Positions 54,950 through 64,000 of a DNA stretch of 64,000 bases are shown in pieces. The position numbers and the translations under genes are program-made. The notes below the pieces were generated by a model. That model had not been told where the DNA came from. It made no database searches and saw nothing but the letters and a program-made list of their open reading frames with translations. The DNA lies in the NCBI RefSeq assembly GCF_000340215.1, contig NW_006921532.1, positions 649,844-713,843 of the forward strand, given 5' to 3'. Within the stretch, counting starts at the first letter, position 1, and each line of letters starts with the position of its first letter. This DNA is from Pseudocercospora fijiensis CIRAD86. Lineage: Eukaryota > Ascomycota > Dothideomycetes > Mycosphaerellales > Mycosphaerellaceae.

Positions 54950-56500
54950 TCAAACTCCCCCAAACCCACTACTAGCCAACAAACTCATCCCCCCATCCTC
55001 ACCCAACCTCCCTCTCGTCCTCATCTTCAAAACCCCACCCCCCAATTTCTCCCCATCCCTCCTAACAAAAGCCCCCGGACAAAAAACCAAACTCTCCCCA
55101 ACATTCAACTCCACAATCCGTGAAAACATACTACCACAACACCCACCCCTCTCCCCACCCAAAGCACCCCCAGCCAAATGTCCCTTGATCGCGTCAAACC
55201 ACGCCGGAGAAGTGAATCGATGCACGATACTCGTGGAACACAAATCCAAAATTTTGGGGTCGAGGGTAGGTTCTTGGGTCGCGATGATGACGCGTGTGGC
55301 GTTGTGGCGTTGTTCGCGGATCGTGGTGCAGAGACGTTCGGTGAAATTTGTGGCTGCGGTGGAGCTTTTGGTTAAGAATTTGTGGGCTTCGTCGAGAGCG
55401 AGGACGAGGCCGGTGGGTGGGCGGTGGGATTTGATCAGGCTGAGACAGATGTCGAAGAGGATGCAGACGGTCGAGGGGTCGAGGAAGGGGTCGCTTAGGT
55501 CGAGGATTGTTAGGGAGGAGGGGGTTAGGTTGAAGAGGTTTGTGGAGGGGGGGTTCTTTGGAGACTTTTTCTTTGGGAGGGTTGGGTTTGGGATGTCGTC
55601 GGGATGCATGAAACTCTCTAAGAGGCCGAAACGAAGATTCATGGGACCGGTTTGGTCTCGCGTGAGCGTTTCTGCTGCGAGGAGTTTGCGGAAATGTTTG
55701 TAGTCGAATTCAGAAATTCCTTGAATGGCCATTTGGCGAAGGATGCGTTGGACAACTTCCATGTATAGAGGCGCGGGGCCTTCTTTTTCTGCGAGAGCCA
55801 TGAGTTTGTTCATGCGCTCGATACTCAGATCCGCCGATCTCAGTAAGAGTGGTTGCACGGTCAGATTTCCGTGTCGTTCTCCGATCCTTTCGTACGCTTG
55901 TCTCAATGCCCTCTCGTTGCTTTGCGAGACCAGAACATTGACCTGAATGCCCTTCGAGCATAGATGTGCCACTTCCGCGATAGAGGAGGCACAGTCAAGA
56001 TCATAGTGGAAGACAACACCAGAGACAGGATGTTGGACACGTCCGGTTTCAGCATTTTGCAGCAAAAGGTTCTCGAGCATGCAGCTGAGAGTGTAGCTCT
56101 TACCAGAACCTTGAGAACCGCAGATGAAGGTCGAGTTGGGAGCGTCGGTGTTGAGCATGATGGGTTCTTTATCGCCGATGGAGTCATCATTGGAAATATT
56201 GAAGCCTAAGAGGCCGTATTGTGGGAGAAGATCGGGTTGGTCGGGCTTCTTAGACCCACAAGTCGGTACTGGAGGGCTCGAGGAACCTGGCTCGGATACC
56301 AGACCGTCAGTGTCGTTGGATGATGTCTCCTCCTCCTCCTCCTCCTCCTCGGACAGGCCCTGATCGACTTTGTGTTTCACCGCGAGTGAGAACAAGGGTG
56401 TGGTGCGAATCTCTTCATTGCGACCAGAACGCCCAGTGGTGGAAGCGTTGAGGAATTTCTGGAAGTAAATCTTGTCTTTCTCGTATGCTAGATTGCCCAT
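54950..56500 (-). CDS. P-loop ATPase, HerA/FtsK-like, uncharacterised
   Basis: A single-exon frame of 516 residues starting at ATG 56500. The N-terminus has an acidic run (E51-E58, from a GAG repeat). GSQGSGKS at 128-135 is a Walker A motif preceded by a beta strand (STFICG). Walker B is GLVLALDEAHKFL with Asp370-Glu371, and TRVIIATQEP is a sensor-like strand. This is the arrangement of HerA/FtsK-type ATPases that move DNA or proteins, but I recognise no accessory domain that names a function. The last 70 residues are Gly-rich. DUG2 follows on the same strand, 237 bp upstream. Confidence 0.8.
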   Translation of the reverse strand: MGNLAYEKDKIYFQKFLNASTTGRSGRNEEIRTTPLFSLAVKHKVDQGLSEEEEEEEETSSNDTDGLVSEPGSSSPPVPTCGSKKPDQPDLLPQYGLLGFNISNDDSIGDKEPIMLNTDAPNSTFICGSQGSGKSYTLSCMLENLLLQNAETGRVQHPVSGVVFHYDLDCASSIAEVAHLCSKGIQVNVLVSQSNERALRQAYERIGERHGNLTVQPLLLRSADLSIERMNKLMALAEKEGPAPLYMEVVQRILRQMAIQGISEFDYKHFRKLLAAETLTRDQTGPMNLRFGLLESFMHPDDIPNPTLPKKKSPKNPPSTNLFNLTPSSLTILDLSDPFLDPSTVCILFDICLSLIKSHRPPTGLVLALDEAHKFLTKSSTAATNFTERLCTTIREQRHNATRVIIATQEPTLDPKILDLCSTSIVHRFTSPAWFDAIKGHLAGGALGGERGGCCGSMFSRIVELNVGESLVFCPGAFVRRDGEKLGGGVLKMRTRGRLGEDGGMSLLASSGFGGV

Positions 56501-56737
56501 GATGCTAGCTGGTGGAGTGTTTATCGTGGTTTGTCGATGAGCGTTACAAGAAGCGATCTGGGTCGACTTTTATGCCCGCCAGATCGTGTCTTCAACCCTA
56601 CTTTTGAAGCTGCCTGATTCTCACACAAAGACAAGTCGTTTGCTCCCACCTAAGTCTTGTCTTACACATATCCTACACAATTCCAGTCATGTCTCGCTCA
56701 ACGCCGGCGATCGAACATGCATCTGAACGAAACCTTT

Positions 56738-59584
56738 TCACTTCTGCGGCAAATCTCTAAAAACCTTTGCGAAAATGTCCTTGGCTTTGTAAAGATTCTG
56801 TAGTCTCAGTCTTTCATTGTCCAAATGTGCGCTGTCACTAGCTTGACCACAAGGGAAGTGAGCAGCAGGTGCATCAAACTCCTTCTCCAGGAAACGAATA
56901 GCTGGAATGGAGCCCCCTTCTCGAATGTATAGCGGTTTCCGTCGCTGCTTCGGCTTCTTCTCCGGAGGCGTGATGATCTCCTCGAGCTTGTTGGCGACCT
57001 CAGCCATTGGCGTGAGGGGAGAAGGCGTTTCGACACTTTGGTGGGCGAGGGTGGTGGATGTTGCTGGCGATGGCTTCGCAGGCTGGTGTCCATTTGCCAA
57101 CTGTCTAGGGATGCCAAGCTTGAATGCCGCTGGAGGGGAGCTCCGATGGTGGTTAGTCTGGGTCTCTGTAGGTCCCCACGCGTCCATGATGGCTTCTTCA
57201 AGAGTCTTGAACAGGTCGTTAGTCCAGTCTCCTAGCCAAGGCTCGGCTTTGTGGTCGATGGTCACAGTAAGACGGTTGTTCGATTCGAGTTGCTTGAAGC
57301 CAGATTCGAGGTGGGTCTGCAAAGCTTTCGCAACCTCTGATGCTTCCTGGTTCGGTACGAGACGTATCGATAGCGCGGCTTTCGCCATACGCGGAATGAT
57401 CGTGGCGTTGTCAGGGCCAGAGGTTTGGAAGCGATGAATTGTCAACGAAGCTTCTCGCCACCTTCGCATGAGAGATGTAGCGAGTGCTTCGGGGTCGCCG
57501 AGGTCAGGGTTCCTCGACACTAGAGCGTGAGTGATGTCTGCGTACAATGCTGCTTCAGTATCGCTGACTTCTGGTACAGGATCGTAGAAGCCAGGAATCT
57601 TCACTTCTCCATTCTTGCCTGTCAGTGTTCCGAGCAGCAAGACCAAGTCCTTCAATGATTCGTCTAGCTGCGCACTACCGTCGACACCAGAGTGCAAGTC
57701 CGGATGATTGCTTTCGATCTGCACAGTCGCATGAATGACACCTCGAAGGCCATACGTCAGACATGGTGTTCGATCGTCCAGCCAGTAGCTATTCGCGAGC
57801 AAGATCCAATCTACTTCGCCAATCTTATCCTTGCTTGCCTTGACAGCTTTTTCGAAGCCTCGCGAACCGCTCTCCTCCTCACCTTCGATGAGGAAGACAA
57901 TGTCTGAGTCCAGAGCGTGTGTTGTCATCAACTCAGCACAAGCAAAGATGGCGGCCATGATTGGTCCCTTATTGTCAGAAGTGCCTCGGCCGTAAAGATA
58001 GCCGTCAATGCCTTCCATTGCGAATGGGTCGACTATCCATTTGCCGCTGGCGTTGTTCGCAGCAACAACGTCGTAGTGACCGTAGAATAGTATTTTCTTG
58101 CGTTGTGCTCTGGTCGCAGGGTTACCTCGAAAGCGAGCAAGGATGACTGGATTGCACCCATCTTCAGCTGGGAGCATCTCTGTAATGGCGCCAAAGTTCT
58201 TGAACACCGATCGCAAGTATGAAGCCGCTCGCCTGCAGTCCGCTTTATGTCGCTGGTCTGAGCTGACTGTCCTGAACGCCACAAATCGCCGTAAAGACTC
58301 CACTAATTGTTCATTGCTGGTCTTGCCGGGTACGATGCTGAGCCTGATGCAGTCTGTAATATCCCACACCGCCAAACTGTTGTCGTTGGATCCAGTCACA
58401 TAGACCGGCTTGCCTTTATGGAAGGAAAATGCCGATGCGAGAATGCGGCCGTCATGGGCCTTGAACCTGGTCTTGAGTTGATACTGTCGATCGAATTTGC
58501 GCACATAGCCAGTCACTGCAGCACTGAAGAGAAAGCCGCCACCGACAGTCAAGGACTGCACATCGTCTCGATGCGCCTTGAGATTCCGAACAAGCTGCTT
58601 CGTCTCCAGATCCCAGACATCGACTTCACCGCCGCTGCGTCCTGAGTAGACGAATGTGCCGTCCATGGCAAGCGCCAGTATCGCGTGTCCCTCTTCTCTG
58701 CCATCGTCCAGCGAATATAGCTCTTCTACAGCGCCTCCATTCTCCGCATTGAGTTTCCAAAGCTTGATCACACCATCTCCGCCTCCTGTGACCAGAGTGT
58801 CCTCTCCAGATCGCTCCGGCACTCCATCTCTCGCCAACAACATGCAATAGACATATCCATAGTGCGCAAAGTGCTTCACGTCCGCCTTGTCGATTTCAAG
58901 CTCATCCCCGCCGACGGCATGTTTGGGTACAACATCTGAGCCCGCAGGCTTCGGTGTCCGCACGCCGCCAGGTCCTCTCGAGTCGAAGAAGCGGTCATCG
59001 TCGCGCACTGCCGCAGGCAGACTCTTGATCGATTGTGGGGAGATGCAGCACCACTGTATCATGGTGTTCTGTGAGCCCAGATACGCCGTGTCCAGGGCAG
59101 CGGAATATGCGACGCAGAAGACATCGCCAACGTCAAACGGCGATCGCAAACAACCCGTCCTCTTCAGTGTTTTCGTATCCCATATGTTGACGACCCTGTC
59201 GCCTGAGCTCGAGAATAACAGCTTTTGGTCTTGCGATATGCATAGGCCTAGCACCGAGCCTCTGTGGCCTTCCAGCACCGCCCTCTTCTCATATGTGCCT
59301 AGGTCGTATACCAGAATTTCTCCTGCTTGCGTGCCTGCATAGATATGCTCTGACGTGAGAGCTATGGCGAGGATAGAGGAAGTATGGCGAAGGCGTTGGC
59401 TCAGGGAGGGAATCGTGCTGCGTGGATCGCCATGGTCCGGACTGGGCGGTCTGCTGGAAGACTCTCTGGTGGGTAATGAAGAAGGTTCAAAGTCGGAAGT
59501 TTCTGAGCCTGTGGTGTTGATGGACGGCGTCAGTGGTCGGATGCTGTTGCTGGGCACTTTCTTGTGTTTGTGGTTCGGAGACAT
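56738..59584 (-). CDS. DUG2: DUG2-type WD40-M20 peptidase of glutathione degradation
   Basis: A single-exon protein of 948 residues with the fusion that defines DUG2. An N-terminal WD40 propeller (about 65-425; for example KLLFSSSGDRVVNIWDTKTL and VTGSNDNSLAVWDITD) is followed by an M20 metallopeptidase domain (about 440-945). Metal-site motifs are FYGHYDVVAAN, DNKGPIMAAIFA, IEGEEESGSRG and, near the end, CGQASDSAHLDNE. In yeast, Dug2 pairs with Dug3 to hydrolyse glutathione in the cytosol, independent of gamma-glutamyl transpeptidase. The first 60 residues are Ser/Pro-rich and disordered. The start ATG 59584 precedes the first blade by a normal distance. Confidence 0.92.
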   Translation of the reverse strand: MSPNHKHKKVPSNSIRPLTPSINTTGSETSDFEPSSLPTRESSSRPPSPDHGDPRSTIPSLSQRLRHTSSILAIALTSEHIYAGTQAGEILVYDLGTYEKRAVLEGHRGSVLGLCISQDQKLLFSSSGDRVVNIWDTKTLKRTGCLRSPFDVGDVFCVAYSAALDTAYLGSQNTMIQWCCISPQSIKSLPAAVRDDDRFFDSRGPGGVRTPKPAGSDVVPKHAVGGDELEIDKADVKHFAHYGYVYCMLLARDGVPERSGEDTLVTGGGDGVIKLWKLNAENGGAVEELYSLDDGREEGHAILALAMDGTFVYSGRSGGEVDVWDLETKQLVRNLKAHRDDVQSLTVGGGFLFSAAVTGYVRKFDRQYQLKTRFKAHDGRILASAFSFHKGKPVYVTGSNDNSLAVWDITDCIRLSIVPGKTSNEQLVESLRRFVAFRTVSSDQRHKADCRRAASYLRSVFKNFGAITEMLPAEDGCNPVILARFRGNPATRAQRKKILFYGHYDVVAANNASGKWIVDPFAMEGIDGYLYGRGTSDNKGPIMAAIFACAELMTTHALDSDIVFLIEGEEESGSRGFEKAVKASKDKIGEVDWILLANSYWLDDRTPCLTYGLRGVIHATVQIESNHPDLHSGVDGSAQLDESLKDLVLLLGTLTGKNGEVKIPGFYDPVPEVSDTEAALYADITHALVSRNPDLGDPEALATSLMRRWREASLTIHRFQTSGPDNATIIPRMAKAALSIRLVPNQEASEVAKALQTHLESGFKQLESNNRLTVTIDHKAEPWLGDWTNDLFKTLEEAIMDAWGPTETQTNHHRSSPPAAFKLGIPRQLANGHQPAKPSPATSTTLAHQSVETPSPLTPMAEVANKLEEIITPPEKKPKQRRKPLYIREGGSIPAIRFLEKEFDAPAAHFPCGQASDSAHLDNERLRLQNLYKAKDIFAKVFRDLPQK

Positions 59585-60264
59585 GAAGAAGGTGCATCGA
59601 ATGTGGTATGGTTCTAGCGGGAGAGTGGAGATGGTTACGGAAGCCTGGCTTTCTCCTCAAGCAGAGGGCCAACTTGTCATCTTCCACCATACAATCAACA
59701 ACGACCGTCTGAGGTTGAAAGGGGTGCATGGGGATGTGCTCGGGTGTAGGTGTAGGATAACGCGTGGGATACACGCGATCGAAATGCACGTACGTACCGT
59801 TGAGTGCTGCGTCATTATCCACGGCATGACTTTCGACCCATTGACCAAATCGATCCTCACTGCAGTCACGCCGGATGGCAAGAGGCATTACGAACACCCA
59901 TCGAATCCTTCACGCGAACCGAAGCGGTCTGGCCTACCTTATAAATGCGGTCTCGGTCGTGACTCAGGCCCATTGCGTGATCAAGCCAACCGCCACACTG
60001 GGAGCAGAAATAGGAGGTCCGGGATCGACTTGCGGTCAAGCGATCCTTGCTGTGAAACAATTTTCCTGCGGTGAGCATTCGGAATAACGGTACGCGTCTA
60101 TACACCGCCCAGAACTACATGTCATTTGGCTGAGCGATGGCGGCATTGGCACGACCCTAGCCTTTCAATCCGGGCACTCTGGAAGCTGTGGCACGATCTT
60201 TTGTGTCGTGCACCTTGTATTCATTCATTCCATCATGTATTCATCCTCCTCATCGATCCTCCCT
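59585..60264. other. Intergenic region between DUG2 and the MsrB gene
   Basis: 680 bp holding the DUG2 promoter and the 3' end of the MsrB transcript (both genes on the minus strand). The plus-strand ORF 59355-60074 is antisense to the DUG2 start and has no domain. Confidence 0.5.
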
Positions 60265-60947
60265 CTAAGCCTTCGCTTTATCAACAACCGGATCCTCGTC
60301 CGAGAAGTTTATCGATACCGAGTTCACACAATGTCTCTCATCCGTCGGCGTAGCATATCCCTCTCCCTTGAACACATGTCCCAAATGCCCTCCACAATTG
60401 CTGCAAACGATTTCCGTCCTCTCCATACCAAACGTGCGATCGGTGTGTCTTGTCACCGCTCCTGGAACTGCATCGAAGAACGCAGGCCATCCGCAGCCTG
60501 ACTTGAACTTGTGGTTGGCTTTGTAGAGAGGAGCATTGCAGCCGGCGCAAGTGTAAGTGCCTGACGTAGGCATGTGTTTGTCATATTTGCCCGTGAACGG
60601 TGCTTCGGTGCCCTTTTCGCGTAGGATCCGGAATTGTTCTGTAGATGTACTGTCAGATGATGCGCTCGCTACATGAGACCTTAATGGAGCGCTAGGATCC
60701 GCACTCCAGAGCTTTGCTTACCTTTGCTCAACTGCGCTTGCCATTCTGAAGCTGGCTTGTCTGCTGGGTAAGTCATCTTGCGCGATTCTGATGTGGAGAA
60801 GAGCGCGCCGATGAATGGAATTGGCATGGAAGTTCGCAAGGCGGAGAGTGGTCTTGCGATGGAGTTGAATGGTGCCGGTGCCGCTCGGAGAGTGTTGTTG
60901 GAGAAGGCGAAGAGGGTTTGGGTGAAGGTGACGAAGAATGCGCGCAT
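60265..60947 (-). CDS. Peptide-methionine (R)-S-oxide reductase (MsrB)
   Basis: Exons 60947-60722 and 60638-60265, with an 83-nt intron, give 199 residues. The enzyme reduces methionine-R-sulfoxide in oxidised proteins. Two zinc CxxC pairs are seen (CAGC and CSNC), with the family motifs SGCGWPAFFDAV and GGHLGHVF and the catalytic Cys in RHCVNSVSINF. The first 55 residues (MRAFFVTFTQTLFAFSNNTL, Arg/Ser-rich) look like a mitochondrial presequence. A second ATG (KMTYPADKPASEW) just before the conserved domain could give a cytosolic form (inference). The promoter carries a 71-bp tandem duplication. Confidence 0.92.
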
Positions 60948-61006
60948 TTAGACTGTCTGGAGAGTGGCGGAGTTGCGTGGGTCGAAAGAGGGAGGGTGTT
61001 GGTCTC

Positions 61007-61148
61007 TTTGGAATCACATCGACCTCCTTCAGTCGACGTCGACGTCACCAAAGAGGCAACTCGATCGGCAGAGCTGCTTTGGAATCACATCGACCTCCTT
61101 CAGTCGACGTCGACGTCACCAAAGAGGCAACTCGATCGGCAGAGCTGC
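61007..61148. repeat. Perfect tandem duplication, 2 x 71 bp, in the MsrB/coiled-coil gene promoter region
   Basis: Units 61007-61077 and 61078-61148 are identical. Each contains gtcgacgtcgacgtcac, so a CRE-like core (TGACGTCG on the minus strand) is present twice, at about 61041-61048 and 61112-61119. The unit starts 60 bp upstream of the MsrB start codon. Confidence 0.9.
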
Positions 61149-61524
61149 ACAGCTTCTCCGACCTCCCTTCACCACCACCCTCTCACGTCTCACCAACGCG
61201 CAACAAAACATTCTGCGTGGACGATATTCTGTTCACACCATCTCTGGTGCAAGAGCAAGGAATTCACACGTAAAATGGATCTCAAGAGTCAGGGCATCGC
61301 AGCGTGATGGCTTCTTTGTTTCCTTCCGACAGAGAATCTATGTCCAGGTCCCCGGACTTCGCAATCGGCTATCTAAAAGAGGACTATGGATCACAACACA
61401 CGAAAGAGCTTTCCAGTCAAAGAATCCTCGTGCATCGCCCGGACGGATTGCAAAACCAGAGACGATCCGGCATGGGAAGTGCAAGAAACACATCATCAGG
61501 CCATCGTCTCGTCCACGGTCTACC

Positions 61525-63061
61525 ATGACCCCGGGTGATCGGCTCATGGCCTATCTGCGAAGACGAGATGTCCCAAATCACTTCGCGGCCTCATTGCGAG
61601 CACGTCAGCTCATGGTGGAACACGCTGCGCTTCTTAAAGCTGCGGAAGCTGAGCTCCAGGATTTCGATCGGAAGCACAGTTCGGAAATGGCTGGGATCTA
61701 GCCATCGTGCGGAGGAGAACTGCACTCGAGTCTCGGCGGAATAGACTGAAAGCAATTATGAGGCGGGCACAAAGGCGCTGTCACACATTGTGCGACGAGC
61801 CCGCTTTCGAAAATGCATAGCGTGCTCTTCACAGCCCCGGCTGTCTGGAGGCTCTGGTGGACGACCAGCGGCTTAGAGAATTGCTATTCCCCGAAGATCC
61901 AGAGCGAGACTCGCAAACAGACAACGAATTCCTTTTGTACTTGTCTGGAGAGACTGGAAGATTGCCAGATTTGCTGGTTGCATCCATTCAAGCTCGGCAT
62001 GTGATCTACGAGGGCTACGCAATCGACGACAAGATGGAAGGTGAATACAATGCGCGAGTGCAGCGTATGGACGACAATGCTGCGGCTATTGAGGAATGTC
62101 GTCGCGCCAATGTACCAGATGAAGATCCACAAATTCATGAGAAGCTGCAAGCGGACGCTCAGATGGCAGTTCAGCTACGAGAGTATGTCGACCAATGGCA
62201 AGCTCTTGAAGACAGCCTCAAAACGGCGTTCAAGCAGGCCCATATATATGACAGCCAGGTTATGCGCGCAGCTTCCGAGGCCCTAAGAGGCACTGAGCTC
62301 TTAGAAGGGAGGACCGATCTGTCAATCCTTCGTCGTCAGCTCTTCGAAGGCGAGAAAGTTCCTTTCCCGTCTCAAGCAACTTCCTCAATAAACAGTGAAG
62401 CGGCGGCAGATGAAACTCAAGATGACCGTTCGCAATCATCTCCTCAGGAAGCAGCAAAGCGAGAAAGAAACAAGGCATGGAAGGCATATGTCGATGCCCA
62501 AGCCCTCCTCGAGGAGCATCTCAAAGGCTATCATGCGGCGCTGGACCAACACAATAACGGACAAGACCCTGGAATTGCCGGATGGAAAAATTCATGGTCT
62601 ACTGTAGAATTCGACCTTAACCGGCTCCAACACGGCCAAGAAATGACGCGCAACGCAATCGAAAGCGAGAATCGCTTGCTTCGTGCTCTGAAAGTGGCGC
62701 AAAAATCACAATGTACCTCCTTTCGAGCAAATGAAATTCGCATTCCCCGACCAAGCCGACGATGGGGAATTCTCGCCCAAGTCCCAGGCTGAGACTTGCA
62801 AAAGCGCCGCGGTTGAAGATTCAAAGGTGGATGGGAGACCTGCCGAGCACACCTTTGCGAGATCGACATCATGATGAGATGAAGCCTCCGCCATCTACGA
62901 CGACGATATACCTTCGGACTCCGAAGAATTGGGAGTCTGAAAGTGTCACGGCGGGTCAGACTTATGGCAAAATTTTCCAGAAGATACGGCCGAGGGGACC
63001 GGGAGGTGGGACACTTGAGGCTGTTTCTGAATTCGAGGAAAGTGAGGATGCTTTCAAGTAG
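61525..63061 (+). pseudogene. Coiled-coil protein, unknown function, with an apparent frameshift
   Basis: The ATG at 61525 (context taccATGA) opens a helical protein (LRARQLMVEHAALLKAAEAE). The frame then stops at 61699, while a second frame starting just before carries on the same kind of text (AIVRRRTALESRRNRLKAIM), so there is a 1-nt shift near 61680-61700. A 45-nt intron (61790-61834) would remove the next stop and lead in phase to LEALVDDQRLRELLFPEDPE and a long coiled coil (to about 62693). Introns 62694-62787 and 62827-62878 then give the end MKPPPSTTTIYLRTP...EDAFK at 63061. I do not recognise the family. If the single shift is an assembly error the gene is intact; otherwise it is a recent pseudogene. 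Confidence 0.5.
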
Positions 63062-63851
63062 TTGATGTCACGTCATCGAAAGACACCAAAACACCTTGTT
63101 GGATGATGAAAATGAACCAGGCGTTCATTTCCAGAAATGCGTCCCCTCCAATCAGCTCACAGTCCCAGTCTAGCTAGTCTCTTAGTCGTTCGTAGCCATG
63201 TCGTGAGGGACTGTTCTTCTTGCAAGGACAATGCTTCATTTTACTCCGCTCCGGTGGTAGATGGGAGAAAGTTTTGAGAGGACTGATCGAGGTATGCAGC
63301 AATGTCAGTCAATCATGGAAATCTCCTTGCCCAGTGCCACGGAAGAGTACTTCAATGCGTACTGTTTACAAAACTTATATGTAGTGCTTACTGCCCGCGA
63401 TAATAAAGCTGTGGCGAGGGCTCCTTTAGAACGGACATCACCTATCGCCTATTGCGGAGCTAGCTGTTTTCGGTATAGCTGCTATTCTTGCATCTGCACC
63501 GATATCACATTCCTCATCAATGCCTCATCTTCGTTCGGAAAATCTACGCACTTATTGAGGACGCGACCGTCTCCTGCAGTGGAGTGCATTCGGGAAGTCG
63601 AGGCCTTAAAGCCGCTCCGGGAACGACTGCGAGGCAAGTGCAGCGGGACACTCAAGTGCTAAGATAGAATACCGGTTCTTGGCATCCGAAATGAAACGCG
63701 AGATGTTGTGATGTGTTGAAGCAGTGAAAAGGAAACTTTAAAAGTCTCGCAACAAGAAAAAGCAGTCGCCAAGCAAACACGAACACGACATCGGAACACG
63801 ACATCTCACAACCACCCTCTATAACAAGAATCCAAGGAATACGCAGCAGCC
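63062..63851. other. Intergenic region before the last gene
   Basis: 790 bp. An ORF of 133 codons (63261-63662) has no domain and no good start context. A purine-rich stretch (about 63715-63770) and CA-rich leader (about 63776-63810) precede the next ATG and are probably promoter and 5' UTR. Confidence 0.45.
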
Positions 63852-64000
63852 ATGGCTACTCCTACCCCAGCGGAACCCATCCTCGCCAGCAACCTCTACA
63901 CCCTCGAGACCGCAAATCAAACCCCACCTCCAGAAGTCCTCCCAAACCAATGGCAACCACCCTTAAAAACCTCATCCCTAACCAACGACTTCAACTTCAA
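63852..64000 (+). CDS. 5' end of an unidentified gene, cut by window end
   Basis: ATG 63852 in a strong context (agccATGG) follows a CA-rich leader. The frame is open to the window end: 49 full codons beginning MATPTPAEPILASNLYTLE, Pro/Thr-rich and hydrophilic. Too little is present to identify it. Confidence 0.6.
   Translation, partial: MATPTPAEPILASNLYTLETANQTPPPEVLPNQWQPPLKTSSLTNDFNF

Noticed and set aside
55185..55703. 172-codon plus-strand ORF
   Set aside because: It is antisense to the P-loop ATPase and has no domain.
59355..60074. 239-codon plus-strand ORF
   Set aside because: It overlaps the start and promoter of DUG2 on the other strand; no domain is seen.
63261..63662. 133-codon plus-strand ORF before the last gene
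   Set aside because: Poor start context and no recognisable motif; it is more likely promoter DNA.
1..64000. tRNA or rRNA genes
   Set aside because: I saw no convincing cloverleaf or rRNA sequence by eye; a covariance-model scan was not possible.

Overview
The window looks like a chromosome segment of a filamentous ascomycete (Pezizomycotina, possibly Dothideomycetes; the class is a guess). It holds short GT-AG introns of about 45 to 95 nt, typical fungal families (PPN1, DUG2, LtrA-like, phytase, P450foxy), and transposable elements with the signature of repeat-induced point mutation (RIP): CpA/TpG almost gone, TpA in excess, and stop codons almost only where Gln or Trp codons would stand. 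CpG survives, so the RIPed DNA is not extremely AT-rich.

Layout. 1-2600: RIPed repeats, mainly the 3' end of a Ty3/Gypsy element. 2.6-13.2 kb: a gene island with a frameshifted cytochrome P450, a fused P450-reductase (CYP505 type), the endopolyphosphatase PPN1 and a small secreted Asn/Gly-rich protein built from eight tiny exons. 13228-44559: one PIF/Harbinger-like DNA transposon of about 4 kb, swollen to 31.3 kb by nested LTR retrotransposons. Element A (13.3 kb, TSD aagag) and element B (TSD atcta) sit in the Harbinger element, and element C (7.0 kb, TSD gctta) sits inside B. Each has paired LTRs of equal length and a perfect 5-bp target duplication, and removing them restores the interrupted reading frames. 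44.6-64 kb: a second gene island.

The right island holds an N-terminally truncated choline/amino-acid permease, COX12 (complex IV) divergent from a B12D/NDUFA4-like gene, an LtrA-like membrane protein, a membrane-anchored phytase-like phosphatase, a LovD-like serine hydrolase, a HerA/FtsK-like P-loop ATPase, DUG2 (glutathione degradation), a methionine-R-sulfoxide reductase, a coiled-coil gene with an apparent frameshift, and the first 49 codons of another gene. These are mostly unrelated housekeeping and accessory genes. The only functional pairing I see is COX12 with the B12D-like gene on a shared 244-bp promoter.

Most unusual points: the nested transposon with exact boundaries, a very long uncharacterised second ORF in element A, an antisense ORF in element C, a likely 3-nt micro-exon in COX12, and the duplicated phase-1 mini-exons of the secreted protein.
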